This document shows, one piece after another, positions 34,500 to 46,619 of a DNA stretch of 64,000 bases; within the stretch, counting starts at the first letter, position 1; the number at the start of each line of letters is the position of its first letter. The DNA is taken from NCBI GenBank assembly GCA_905116865.2, contig CAJHNH020007924.1:186001-250000 (forward strand), read 5' to 3'. The DNA is from Candidula unifasciata. Its lineage: Eukaryota; Mollusca; Gastropoda; Stylommatophora; Geomitridae. The notes beneath the pieces were generated by a model. The model made no database searches. It worked only from the letters and a program-made list of their open reading frames with translations, and was not told the origin of the DNA. The position numbers were made by a program, and so were the translations under genes.

Positions 34500-35785
34500 A
34501 AATTTTATGGGGGAACTAAGCCTTCTTTTAAGTCTTTTTCTACTTCTTCTTTCTTTCGTCGTCTCACTGACACCAGGTTGTAGCCCAGTGTCGTGGTTTT
34601 CTGTATTTGTCTTGCTCTTCTCGGGTAGCTTCGTGATGGATTTGTTTATCGTTTTGCAGGTTTCAACTACACCATTCATCCATCTATTTCTTGGTCTTCC
34701 TCTTGCCTTCCTCCCAAATGTTCTACTGTCTCATATGCGGTCTGTTCTAGCTGCATTCTCACTAGATGGCCGAACCCTTTCATTATTTGCCTGTCAATAT
34801 AATCCATTCCGGCTTTCTCTGTAATGCTGATATTCATAACTCTGTCTCGTCTAGTGAGTTGCGGAGACAGCACATTTCACCTGTGATTATTTTCTTTTCT
34901 ACTGCCTTATTCATTGTCGATGTTCGGCATTGATAAATTAAAGTAGTGATAAATATGCTAATAATCATTTGCTATTTTGCAGGAAGGGATACATTTGTGT
35001 GTCCAAGCAGTAGGGCTAACTGGTAGATGACAGTGTTTGCCTTCTGTACTCTGGCTTCTTTCTCTGTGTGGGGTCGGCCATCCTCCGTAACTATGCTTCT
35101 AGATAATTTGAATTCTCTTACTTGTTTGATTATAGTACCGTTAACATAAACGTTCGTGAAATTATGTTTCCAGCCCATCCTCATTACCTTCAATTTTCGC
35201 AGTGTTTTTAATCATGTCATACTTTGTGCCGGCTTGATGTAAGAAGTCAGTGTGGTATTTAAAATTATGTTCTTGGTGGTGTATTAGGCATCGATCATCT
35301 GCAAAAAGAATTTCATTAATTTCTTCAGTGCATGTATTTGCCTCCTATGTTATTCATGTTAGAAATGAATAGCAATGGTGAGGGGGCACATCCCTGTCTG
35401 CCACCTGATGAGATGGGAAATCAGTCTGTCATTCATTCTGTTGTTCTTACTGTGCACTTACTATCTTGGTAAAGAGTCATGTTGTCCTACAGTTGATCTT
35501 GAATATCATAACCTTTTACAATTTTCCATAGTTTGCATCTGTTAACTCGATCGAATGCCTTCTCTTGATCTATAAATATAATTTGACTTCTATCATATTC
35601 AATAGACAGCTCGCATATCTGCCTAAAAAAAAAAAATATTGCATCTATACAGCTCTTTCTCTGCCTGAAACCGAACTATCTCCTACTTAAATGGGGTTCG
35701 AGTACTGGTCGAGCTTTAAGCCCCATAATTTTTGCAAACATCTTTCCATTTACTCTGTTATTATTCTTCTTTGGGTGCTTCATGA
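34500..35785 (-). mobile_element. Degenerate LINE RT, second RTE/Jockey-type family
   Basis: Minus frames 34676-34873 (IDRQIMKGFGHLVRMQLE), 34972-35193 (VNGTIIKQVREFKLSRSI, EDGRPHTEKEARVQKAN) and decayed palm text between 35300 and 35780 lie in RT order. The residues differ from the (GAA)-tailed RTE copies, so this is another family. It is heavily frameshifted. Confidence 0.7.
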
Positions 35786-36180
35786 TAATAATGATGTGTT
35801 TTATGGCCAAAAAATTTGTAAAATACATTTGAAATATAAATATGTATTAAAACAATGTTTTTATCAAACAGATTATTATTATTAAGCACTTAAAGAAGGC
35901 TTATGCTTTTTAAGGATCCCTTTAAAATTTGCAAGGGAGGTTCTCAACCCCCCCCCCCCCCCCCCCCCCCCCCCATCTTGCACCCTATTCCGTATATTTA
36001 TTGGGCAGCTTTCCAACCAAACAAATAGTTATCAAACTTACCAAGCAACCAGACAGCCACCTGACCAACCAGGTAGATATCAAACTATCTGAGCAACTAA
36101 AACTAAGCCGGCTATCCAACCATGTTGCCATTCAACCAGTCAAGCAATCTACGAATCACATAGCCCCCCCCCCCCTCCCC

Positions 36181-36544
36181 CAGCCAACCGCACAGATATC
36201 CAACCAACCATACAGCCATCCAACCAACCACACAGCCATCCAACCAACCATACAGCCATCCAACCAACCATACAGCCATCCAACCAACCATACAGCCATC
36301 CAACCAACCATACAGCCATCCAACCAACCATACAGCCATCCAACCATACAGCCATCCAACCATACAGCCATCCAACCAACCACACAGCCATCCAACCAAC
36401 CATACAGCCATCCAACCAACCATACAGCCATCCAACCAACCGCACAGCCATCCAACCAACCATACAGCCATCCAACCAACCATACAGCATTCCAACCAAC
36501 CATTCAAACCATCCAACCAACCATCCAACCAACCACACAACCAT
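36181..36544. repeat. 20-bp minisatellite, about 17 units
   Basis: The unit is ccatccaaccaaccatacag, with a few shortened units near 36340-36365. The array is open in several frames on both strands (QPSNQPYSHPTN on plus, WLVGWLYGWLDG on minus) only because the repeat lacks stops; I see no gene. Confidence 0.95.
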
Positions 36545-36832
36545 CCTGTTAATAAAGCAGCCAACCAGCCATCCAGTCAACCAAATAGTCATTTAACAAC
36601 CACGGAACAGTTACAGTAATCACCGAAAATACAGACACTTCAGACAAGTGACAAACAGAAGCGACAACAATCAGCGGATGGAAGCTGTTAGTGTGTTATT
36701 GTCATTCACTGTACATAGATTTAATCAGCAGAAGATACGCGTAACTCGTGACTAGAACAACGAGGAGTTGCTTCCTCTTTTGACTGTTTTTGAACACGAG
36801 AGAAAGGACAATGGGGAGAGGTGAGGGGATTA

Positions 36833-36889
<57 letters not shown>

Positions 36890-36929
36890 GACAGAGAGAG
36901 TGTGAGAGAAAGAGAGAGATAGAGACAGA

Positions 36930-36976
<47 letters not shown>
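36833..36976. repeat. Compound (CA)n/(GA)n microsatellite
   Basis: (CA)n from about 36833 to 36867, then interrupted (GA)n to 36976. Confidence 0.93.
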
Positions 36977-36978
<2 letters not shown>

Positions 36979-37204
36979 GGCGGAGATAGATTGGAGGGGG
37001 GGGGGGGAATTCTGCAAGCATACAATAAAGAAAAGGACAACGGGCACTTTTACACGATTTCAGACGTATTGGGCTAATAGGGCTAGACCTATATTTTATA
37101 AACCAATCGACACTTAGTGGATGTCGTAAATACATGGCCAGATTTAGACCTGGTTACTTACTGATTTAAACGACACCAGGTAATTTTAGAAAACTATTAA
37201 ATAT

Positions 37205-37440
37205 ATTTTCCGGAGTGCCTGGCTTGGGCGTTGCGAAAGTGCTTCGTGATACCGGGGTGCCTGGCTTCGATCCCAACTTCGGACGTTTTGTCTTGCGTTG
37301 GTTTCGACAGTGGTAGCGAGTGCCAACCGTCCAGAAAGCAGTGGCAAACTACTAGCCGTAAATTTGCATATAAAAATCGCAACAGCCAAAAAATGATGGG
37401 GTTGGTTCTACAACGTCCTGTAAAGGATTCGCAACTAACT
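37205..37440 (+). mobile_element. tRNA-like SINE, family 4, most complete copy
   Basis: Contains ggcttcgatcccaac (B-box-like), gcagtggcaaactac, atgatggggttggttctaca and ctgtaaaggattcgcaac in order. Another copy at 55085-55295 and 55640-55682 is split by the dispersed repeat at 55296-55636. Confidence 0.78.
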
Positions 37441-37444
37441 TTTT

Positions 37445-38790
37445 TTTTCATTGTTACCCTCCAGTGAGCGAACTCACACCAAGAATCCATACTTAGCTAT
37501 CGTGTGCAGCTCATGTGAAATCTTCTGATTTATTTCCAGCTCCCTCCGTAATTATCTTCTCCGAGTTTTCTTTGTTCTGCTTCTATCCCCTTGACCTTGT
37601 ACACTCTAGTTATAATGGTGCCATTTTTTTTTTTTTGTTTTTTAATGTGTCCTATTCAAAGCCAGCACCTTTTCCTCCCCTCCTTGTTCATTCAAATCAA
37701 ATTTTTTTTTCCACAGCTTGATATCAATGATCCTGTAACGTCATTTAGTTCCCTCTTTTTGAACCAGCACAGCCACCTTCACCACCACTAGTACTACTAC
37801 GACCAACCATAACGACTATTACTACGACGGCGAATACGACAGCAGCTATTACTATTACGACTCCCGCACTGTTGCTGTTTCTGCTACTACTACCACTATA
37901 CATAACTGGGGAAAAAAAATAACATAGAAAGCGCCTGTTTCGATACAACTGGACAGTCTAAATATTATTTATGCATAAAACATTAACGTCGAGATAAAAA
38001 TAGGACACTATGACAAACATGTTTCTATGATAAGTAATAACTTAAGAAATATCGAAAACACAACGGCACAGCTTTGTAAACGCAATATAATACTATGTGT
38101 AAGGCAGCTGTGCGACCCCCCCCCCCCAGCACCCATCTTTTCTTTGTGGCCACGCTCCTGACTTACAGGTCCCACGAAACATTTCCCATTCATGTCATTG
38201 TTTTTCAGTTTTCTAAGTGCTGTGTCTGGTCTGTGCAGGATCTTTCACTCAAAAGAAAACACTATGTGCAACCATTCAAAGTAAGCGACTTTCAAAACCT
38301 GGTACCCCTTGACTTGGCCAGGAAATGCCAGCTTGTTACCTAATTGTAAAGATAAACAGATTACTGGCCTATATAAAAACTTTGGATTTACGCTCACAGA
38401 ATTCGCGAATTTGAACCAACTATGGCTCAAAGAGCCATGTGTTTATAACCAATTACCTATTGACAGGTAGGCCTATGGTATCTTCTTTTCTGTAGCAGCG
38501 TCGGTGGTAGGAATAGTTGCAGCAGTAGCAGTAATTGTAGTAGTAATAGTTGTTGTTGTTGATATTTGAAATACTATGTTAATAATGTCACTATTAAAAC
38601 TTTAAAGTTATAATTGGAAAGTATAAAGTATGGCATTTTTTAAAAAATATTCACATTATGTATATCTGAAGTTTAAAAAAAAAATACATTTCAATATCAA
38701 ATTAAATCAACAATGTCGCTATTTGACCATTTGTGTAGCTGAAACCCACAATCAAAGAATTAGGTGATTGATATGTAGCTTAGTATGTTT
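37445..38790. other. Between genes A and B, nothing recognised
   Basis: AT-rich sequence with short triplet-like runs (tactactacgacc near 37790-37870), a poly-C run at 38110 and no supported gene or transposon. Confidence 0.55.
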
Positions 38791-38800
38791 TTTAATTGTA

Positions 38801-38870
38801 AAGGTGTGTGTGTGTATGTGTGTGTGTGCGGGTGTGTGCGTGCGTATGTGGGTGTGCGCGTGCGCGTGTA
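38801..38870. repeat. (GT)n-rich microsatellite
   Basis: Interrupted GT/GC dinucleotides; a further pure (GT)12 lies at 39007-39031. Similar GT-rich runs are at 31383-31410 and 49490-49600, and a CA-rich run at 20800-20990. Confidence 0.9.
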
Positions 38871-39888
38871 TTTATTAAATGGGAAATCCAAAACTCGGAG
38901 ATTGTTATCAGACTCCAGATTCCAGAAATTAATATCATTCTTCCTGTACTTGGTGTCCTTTTACGCATTGGCATGCCGGCTACATCAAGCTGCTGAGGCT
39001 GGGCTTGTGTGTGTGTGTGTGTGTGTGTGTGGTTGTTCAGGTGCTCCAGTTATAACTTCTTTAGAGGCTGAACGGGATATCTGGAATTTGGGGTTTTGGG
39101 TTGACATCAAGGATGAGACTGAGACTCAGATTCTCAGAGGGTGATCTAACCAATGCCGTTTCTAGAATGGGCAAAGGCTCTTCCGGTTAGCTGTAAAGCG
39201 TGGGCCAAAAAAATAAAAATAAATGTGTAGTTTTTTTTCCTGGAGTTAACTGATAGCGGACCTGCGATTTTTACAAAAAGACGGGACTGTATCGTAAGCC
39301 CGGGGTTTTGACGTCACGTCAAGCTGACGTCACCAGCCCCCACGGCCCATACTGGTGACGGTCTTGATCTAAACCTCCGTTAGCAGCCTAAAACGAAAAA
39401 CAGACTAGGAGGACGCATTCAACAATAAATCTAAAAAATAGCATTGTTTTTCAAAATCTATCAGTCTCACATATTTTCCTCGTTTTCCAAATCTTTGGAT
39501 TTTTTTCTGGCGATACGCAATGGTACTCATTACCAGTACCTTTTCTTTAGTCGACATTTTTTGTTATAAGTCTACTGCAATGGACAATGTATGGCGAGTA
39601 CCAGCCACTTTTTAGACACTTTATCGCGTGTACCGCACTTTTGAGGCATCTTTGTTTTTCAGCACTTCTGTAATGGACACTTTATGGCGATTATCGGCAC
39701 CTTTTCTTCTTTTAAAAAAAAAAATCGTTGTCCAATTCTTTGAACTTAACCATTATTTTCCAGAATGCATTGACTTAAAATAATTAATGTTTTTGACAGA
39801 ATGAGAAGGACATAAAGTAACAATTGGTCCACATTGAGTAGCGTAACAATTGAATGTGGCGTGAGGAGGAGGAGGTGCGGAGGAGGGG

Positions 39889-40380
39889 GAAGAAGAAGAA
39901 GAAGAAGAAGAAGAAGAAGAAGAAGAAGAAGAAGAAGAAGAAGAAGAAGAAGAAGAAGAAGAAGAAGAAGAAGAAGAAGAAGAAGAAGAAGAAGAAAAAA
40001 GAAGAAGAAGAAGAAGGAGAAGAAGAAGAAGAAGAAGAAGAAGAAGAAGAAGAAGAAGAAGAAGAAGAAGAAGAAGAAGAAGAAGAAGAAGAAGAAGAAG
40101 AAGAAGAAGAAGAAGGAAAAGAAGAAAAAGAAGAAGAAAAAGAAGAAGAAGAGAAAAAAGAAGAAGAAGAAGGAGAAGAAGAAGAAGAATATGAGGAAGA
40201 AAAAAAAAGAAGAAGAAGAAGAAGAAGAAGAAGAAGAAGAAGAAGAAGAAGAAGAAGAAGAAGAAGAAGAAGAAGAAGAAGAAGAAGAAGAAGAAGAAGA
40301 AGAAGAAGAAGAAGAAGAAGAAGAAGAAGAAAAAGAAGAAAAAGAAAAAAAAAAAAGAAAAAGAAGAAGAAGAAAAATGC
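39889..40380. repeat. (GAA)n triplet block, ~490 bp
   Basis: An almost uninterrupted GAA/AAG run with scattered A insertions. All long open frames here are low-complexity artefacts. Confidence 0.97.
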
Positions 40381-40487
40381 GAAGAAGACGAAAATAAAAG
40401 ACGAAGAAGAAGAAGTAGTAGTAGTAGTGGTTGTCACAGTAATAGCATTGCAGCAGTAGCAGCAGCATTAGTTGTAGTAGTTTCTCT

Positions 40488-40945
<458 letters not shown>

Positions 40946-41010
40946 AGATCTCTAATCCGACATGTTTATTACAGAAGCAGAAACACGACCAGCAAGCTCC
41001 TGTATTGACC

Positions 41011-41071
41011 ATGAAGAGACTCGTATTGCCAGTGTGGATTATTCTCGCTTGCCTGAGACTGTCATCTTCAG
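41011..41071 (+). CDS. Gene B exon 1: signal peptide
   Basis: ATG at 41011 opens 20 codons (MKRLVLPVWIILACLRLSSS): a basic start, hydrophobic core and small-residue end, typical of a secretion signal. The GTAAG donor begins at 41072, leaving phase 1, which matches the acceptor at 42111. About 40 bp upstream is a possible acceptor (ttattacag at 40965-40973), so a non-coding 5' exon may exist farther left; if not, transcription must start within or just after the large triplet-repeat block ending near 40943. The start is chosen because it is the only ATG giving a signal peptide in the frame of the splice. Confidence 0.75.
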
Positions 41072-41859
41072 GTAAGCAGGGCGTTTTTCACTTTTTGCGT
41101 CTTTATAGTTCCTCGCAGTGACACTGACACAAGCAAAACAGGAGGTGATTGCGCCTCATTACAAATGTAAGAAAGGTGCAATGCTTATTTAAGTGCCTAA
41201 TAATAATAAACAACAACAATAATAATGTGCTGAATGAGAAATAAACAATAACATTTTTTATAAAAAAATGTGGGTACTTATCACGCACGGCGAGAGTTCC
41301 TTCCCTTTCTATTCATGCCGTGGTGTGTTGCATGGCCTATCCTATGTTGTGAGAGTGTCATGCATTCCTTTTTTTTTTCAACACCTTAACTGGTGTATTT
41401 TTTCTCGTGTTTGCATCGCTCACTTGCGTGATTATTTCTAAGTTGTGCTACTTGCTGGACTATTCCAGAGAATGAAAACTACGACGTTTTATATTTATAC
41501 GTTTCTTGTCTGTGGCTTCTTTTTCCTGGGGGGGAGGGGGGGGGGCGCAAAAAACCTATTAATAGACTAGCAACAAACTTAAACTGCGAACAACTGGTAA
41601 ACTACAGAGTAACAAACTACTGACAACTATTAGCTGGCAAGCGACCAGATAGTACCGTTATTCCATCTGTACCTATTCCGCGCGCCTCAGCCGTGTACAG
41701 TTTGGCGGCAGATACAAAGGGCTTCTTGCCTCTGGGGCAGCTGCAGCCAAAGGCTGCAAAATCAAAAAACTTATAACAGGCCACAACCTTCCCCGCAGGG
41801 CTGTTGCATTAGGTAACACTAAAGACACAAAGTTGCATGTAATAGGTTCCTTTATACAC

Positions 41860-42078
41860 TATTGGAGCATTGGTCGCATAAGGCTAGACTCATATTTGTT
41901 GGTTGATGTGGTCAGCATCATGCCGGCCGCCCTTACTTGCCAGGACTAGCTGATACCTATTTTAGACTGGGTCGACCTGGGAACCAAGATCATGTCTGTG
42001 AAAAATCTGGCGCTTTGCGGATCTGAACCCGCGACCTCCGGATCCACAGTGCAGTGTCTAGCCACTACACCACTCTCA
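41860..42078 (-). mobile_element. tRNA-like SINE, family 1, next to gene B exon 2
   Basis: The minus strand at the right end reads gtggtgtagtggctagacac, then a B-box-like segment near gcgggttcag. The body matches the other copies. The head ends 32 bp before the exon 2 acceptor. Confidence 0.8.
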
Positions 42079-42110
42079 TTTGCGTATAACCCCTGTTATA
42101 TTCTGTTCAG

Positions 42111-42248
42111 TGTGTCCAGGTGGATGGTTCGGCTTGAGATGCGAATACAAGTGCCGCTGCACCGAGAACAAATGTGAACAACCAGAAGGAACCTGCTACG
42201 GCGGTGCCACCTGCCAGCCTGAATGGTTCGGTCCAGCGTGTCAGTACG
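42111..42248 (+). CDS. Gene B exon 2: EGF-like module
   Basis: A 138-nt phase-1 exon after the acceptor ttctgttcag, with donor GTAAG from 42249. The peptide runs from VCPGGWFGLRCEYKCRC to CQPEWFGPACQY, with eight cysteines and two WFG motifs typical of MEGF/scavenger-receptor-type EGF repeats. It follows the signal peptide directly. In molluscan lectin-receptor proteins this module is usually the N-terminal one, followed by VDLA as here. A SINE in minus orientation ends about 32 bp upstream, close to the branch-point region. Confidence 0.87.
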
Positions 42249-42374
42249 GTAAGTTTAATCATTCTTTTTGAAAATCTGTGAAATGATTTCAGTTACAGAC
42301 TGATGCACCGAAGGTCACGGATACACAATGTGAATATCATAGCTGTCTAGGATGTCTCTTTATACAGTGTATAA

Positions 42375-42560
42375 GTAAACTAAAGACCCCTTTTCATGCC
42401 TTTAGGTGTATTGGTCATATGGGAAGAACTCACATATCTTTACAAACCAATCGGCGTAATGGGGTCGGCATTACGCCGGCCGTCTTTACTTCCCCAGGAC
42501 ATACACCCTGGTACCCATTTTAGGCTGGGTCGACCTGCGACGTCCCATACCATTGCTCGA
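42375..42560 (-). mobile_element. SINE family 1, partial
   Basis: Body and 3' end only (gaccccttttcatgcc, gccggccgtctttacttcc, gctgggtcgacctg); the head is missing. Further short pieces are at 19985-20110 (+) and 37070-37130 (-). Confidence 0.75.
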
Positions 42561-44437
42561 AAAGCTCGAAGTACGAAGAAAAAAAAAGGAAACTAGTTCG
42601 TTAGATGGGAACTAGAAATATAGAACACAAATATTCTAGCCTAGACAAGAAATCTTCTGTGTACAGTCTAGATCAGCAGTAACAAGGAATAAACTAGGCA
42701 CACTAACCACAAGTCCTAATCTGAACCAAAAAACAACTGGAACTATGATTACCAAAATTGAACATATGTTTATTTCACTTAATATAAAATCAGCGTGGTT
42801 CACAAATAACAACATTAACAACAACCGACGTGCTCGACCAGAATCTAAAGTGCTAATCATCTCCAGCTAACAAGGAAATATAATAATGACACCATACACT
42901 CAGCGAGATTACCTGAACAAAAGCAAAAAACCGAAACATATTTAACATGTACGTTAAGCTTCAGTATGCCACAGACCAACAGATCACTTATAGCGAGAAG
43001 ACACCCCGATAAATTACACCGTATAACAACTAGAGACTATTATTTCTGGACTAAATATGGAAACATACCACCACCGCGAAATCAGTTTGACAACCGATCT
43101 TCCCCTGCAGTCGCCCATACCCATGCTGGCTAGCCCAATACGCAGAGCTACAACAGCTGGGTCGGTCTCCACGGGGTGCGTCCGGATGTCAAATAGACTG
43201 TTAAAATTCCAATTCCAATTCGTCTAACACAGATTTCAAATTTGATCCTTGTTTTAGCCGCCCTGAGGCCTGCTATATCGAGGAAGGTTCCTTAGCTGTC
43301 TTATATGGTTTCCTTTTATTTGTGGTGTATAGTCACACCTGATATTACGGTTGTTTGCGTCCTTGCTGTGCTGCATGTGGTCTTTTGGTCTGGTGTGGTC
43401 CAGATCTCTTTGTGATGGTATCTACGGGTATTAGCTGACTGTTGCTGGTGCTTGGCTTGCTTCGTGCTGGTCGCTGTGCTGGTGCCCTGTTGCTGCTTGG
43501 TTGCCGTTCTGTAAGCCGCCGGAAAAAGCCAAACATCGGTCCACGTCGTCATAAACAATGTTCCTTTTCAGGACAACCAGGGCCGTCACAATCTGTTGTT
43601 GTGATCAGCTCGTTTTTTTTCCCCCTTTTTTTTCACGGAGTGTGGAGGAGTAGTGGAAGTAAGATAGGCTGCAAATGAGAGATCTAATTTGCTCGAATGT
43701 GCCAGATGTGATAGTTAGGTCGGGAGAATGAGAGTGACAAATAGAGGTAGGATCCACCCTGGTCGGTTGAGGTCACTTGGTCTGAAATAAAAGTGAAAGG
43801 CATTTGTTAAGATACATGTGGGGTGGGGTGGGGTGGCATGATGGAGACTGGAATTCCCAAGTGCTAGTCCCCTTAGGTGCAATGCCCTCGGCTATCTGCT
43901 TCGGAGCGTCGGGTGGCCTGTGGTAGTTTCCGTGGTCTTCTTTTTCCTGAAAATATACTAGGTTCAAAATTTTGGTTAGCTCTATGGTGATTACATGGTT
44001 ATTTGCCAGTGGGGCGGAGCGGGTGGGTGCGGCTCTGGTGCGGCGACTGTCTGTCTGGTTGGTGGTTGTTTGTTTTGGGCTGTCCGTGAAGATGGCGGCT
44101 TGTTTGGTGGGCTTCTCCTGTGGCTCTTAGAATTGGCGGTAGCCTCTTCTGTTCGTTGTGCCATTTTCCCACTGCTTTCTCTTGCAAATTTGGATCATGG
44201 CCGCATTAAGTTCGCCATGGAGTTTGTCAACTAGTTCGCGCATTTCTATTTCTTCTGGAGTTTTGACTTTATTCTCGAGCACTTCCCATTTGTATTGGAT
44301 ACAGTAGCGCTTGATTTCGTCGCAATACACCAGCTTGTGCGGGTCCACTTGCTCGTTGTATTCTTCAAGCATTGCCATAAGGTCGGGTTCGCAGGTTGCG
44401 TCAGATGCTGCTTCAGGCTGCTGCGTGGGGTGACTGG

Positions 44438-45553
44438 CTACCTGGTGTCTGTTTCGTCGCTTGGTTCTTCGTTTTCAGGGGAATCTGTCATCTGTTCCTG
44501 GTGCTGCATCATTACCGCTTCGGTAACTGTGCTTTTGTCGGCCTTGCTGGTACTTGGTTGTTTTACAACTTTGATGTAGGCCTCTCTTTCTTTCTCTAGC
44601 AGGGCACGCTCCGTTCTTGCCGCCAACACTGCAGCTTCAGCTTCTGTCTTTGCTTGGATCATAAGGGTGACTTCTTTATAAGTGCTTTCTCGGGCTTCCT
44701 TGAGTGCTTCGGTTTCCTTTCTTCTCTCCTCCCTTTCTTCTTGTCGGCGGGTCTCGTCTGCTGCTTTTTCTGCTTGGAGATTTAAGGTCATTTCTGTCAG
44801 GTTTTTCTGCATTTGTGCAGCCTCTGCTAGCCACTTTGTTTGCTGCGAGACTTGTTCTTGTCTGTCTTCTTTCAAGGTTTTTATTTCATCACGCATCTGC
44901 GATATCAGGTCTAGCAACTGGGTTTTGTCAGCGGTGGTATCTGCAGCGTCAGACTTTTCTTTGTGGAGAGCTCTAATTTCGGCTAAAATTTCAGAAATTT
45001 CAGAGATTTTAAGCAAGATTTCAGGGTCCTTTGTGGTTGTGATCGCCTTATCGGTTCGTTTCTCTGATGTGCTATGTGCTGACTTCCCACTTGGTTGCTT
45101 TGGTGTTACTGAGGACCTGGGTGCCACGTATCTCTTTCTAGCTGTTTCGTGGGCGGTTCTTAGTGACTTCTTGCACTGCTGGAGATACGGGCAGCCCATG
45201 TATCTCGCGCCGTGTGCGCCGGAACAGTTAGAGCACTTGCGGTTGCTGTTCGGCTTCTTGAAGTTGGTGTTAATTTTAGCCAGCGGGCACTCCTTGAATT
45301 CGTGCGCACCAGAACAGTATCTGCACGATAGGCTGCTGCGGCAGGACGAGGCTGTATGCCACGCCCTTTTGCAGCGTGAGCACTGCATGATGTCTGGTGT
45401 GTTGGTCTCAGGCTGCCGCTGCTTTCGTAGGCGAGGAGGTCCTTGCGTCGCTACCGAGACGGCTTCATGCGCTACTGAAAGGTCGGCTCCCGGGGGAGCG
45501 GCCCTCTGTGCTGGTGATCCTGGAGTTTCAGCCGTTATGGGCGCAGTTTCCAT
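44438..45553 (-). CDS. ORF1-like nucleic-acid-binding protein, zinc knuckles plus coiled coil
   Basis: This intact 371-codon frame starts METAPITAETPGSPAQRA. Residues about 57-130 hold three cysteine-rich knuckles: CSRCKRAWHTASSC, CRYCSGAHEFKEC and CSNCSGAHGARYMGC. Residues about 180-340 are strongly charged and helical (EKSDAADTTADKTQ, EEREERRKETEALKEARE), a predicted long coiled coil. This is the architecture of non-LTR ORF1 proteins of the Jockey/I type, which bind element RNA. It ends GluAsp-rich with a stop at 44438; a further frame at 44127-44378 (RELVDKLHGELNAAMIQIC) may be its frameshifted end. Being long and open makes it young or under constraint. Confidence 0.75.
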   Translation of the reverse strand: METAPITAETPGSPAQRAAPPGADLSVAHEAVSVATQGPPRLRKQRQPETNTPDIMQCSRCKRAWHTASSCRSSLSCRYCSGAHEFKECPLAKINTNFKKPNSNRKCSNCSGAHGARYMGCPYLQQCKKSLRTAHETARKRYVAPRSSVTPKQPSGKSAHSTSEKRTDKAITTTKDPEILLKISEISEILAEIRALHKEKSDAADTTADKTQLLDLISQMRDEIKTLKEDRQEQVSQQTKWLAEAAQMQKNLTEMTLNLQAEKAADETRRQEEREERRKETEALKEARESTYKEVTLMIQAKTEAEAAVLAARTERALLEKEREAYIKVVKQPSTSKADKSTVTEAVMMQHQEQMTDSPENEEPSDETDTR

Positions 45554-45602
45554 TTTCTACGGTAATTGTAAAAGTTCTCGAATTTATTTAGAGGTTAAAC
45601 GC

Positions 45603-45660
45603 ACGCCCTAGGTTTCGGTTTAAAAAGGTTTATAATGTAGATTAAAATTACCTAGGGCGT
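45603..45660. promoter_or_regulatory. Perfect 11-bp inverted repeat upstream of the ORF1-like gene
   Basis: acgccctaggt at 45603-45613 and acctagggcgt at 45650-45660 are exact reverse complements with a 36-nt, AT-rich spacer. Transcribed on the minus strand it would form a hairpin in the leader of the ORF1-like frame. Confidence 0.7.
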
Positions 45661-46619
45661 AGTTCCTTCCTCTGGTGATTCTTTGATACACTGGTCACCT
45701 GTGTAGATCTCTGTTTCTGGTTGTTATCGTTTGGCTAGGTGCGTACACGGGCTACTAATGACCCAAACGCAGCCGACCCCGATAGCTTAGTCGAGACAGA
45801 CTCAGCCGAATATCAAGCGAATCTGTCCAGTAGCTAGCTATCGAAAATCAGGCAACGAATGGATAGTTAGCGGGCGACGTGGTGAGGCGGGGCGGGCTTG
45901 GGCGTTCAACGTCTTGCTCGACCAAAGGCAGTCATCGAACTGTTAAAGCTGTTAAAAGACTAAGCCCGGTCTTTTATTAACTGATGGCTGGCCAGTTTTT
46001 TTTTTTCCGGATTTGTAAACCAGAGTATCCACCAAACAAACTAAAATCGTCAAGCTGCTGAATAGCAGTCTTTATCGTTCTCCAGCCTATCACACCATAA
46101 TTAACATCCGTGCAGCCAGCATTGGGTTTCGACTGCGGTACGTTGGAATTACGAGTCGGACTCGCAATGCTTCTGCAACTGACGCACCATTATACAGTGT
46201 ATACACGGCCTTCTTTATTTATATACAGAAGGACCTGAGTGTATACAACATGAAAATGCATAAGTAAAAGTTGCAACAAAAGCCAAACAGATATCAATCA
46301 TGTGGTATAACAGGGTGTCATAAACAAAACAAACAAATTTGCGGAACACCCGGAGCCTCTATAGGCAGTTGTAAAACATCGCAAGCTAGCTTGATTCGGG
46401 CACTTGGTGAGACATCATTCGATTGCAAAGACTTTACTTTAAGGAACATTGAGGGGGGGGGGGGGTAGTCGAAGAAGAGGAGGGCAAAGAAGAAACTGGA
46501 ATGAAAACATCAAAAAATAGACAGGACTATGTTATCATACACTTATTGGTCAAGCGGAAGACAGAGAAAGATGGTGGGTTTTATGTGCTAGTGTTTCCAT
46601 TGATACACCTCCACGACCG

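Larger units (their letters stand above)
43340..45660 (-). mobile_element. LINE ORF1-type element without ORF2
   Basis: Minus-strand frames 44438-45553 (ORF1-like protein), 44127-44378 and 43345-43536 lie in order with no RT or endonuclease text below them. A perfect 11-bp inverted repeat sits about 50 bp upstream of the first start codon. The left (3') boundary is not clear. It could be an internally deleted LINE or an ORF1-only non-autonomous element. It lies in the gene B intron between exons 2 and 3, antisense to the gene. Confidence 0.6.

Noticed and set aside
36112..36592. Open frames on both strands of about 110-200 codons (QPSNQPYS, WLVGWLYG)
   Set aside because: They come from the 20-bp minisatellite, which has no stops; there is no start or splice context.
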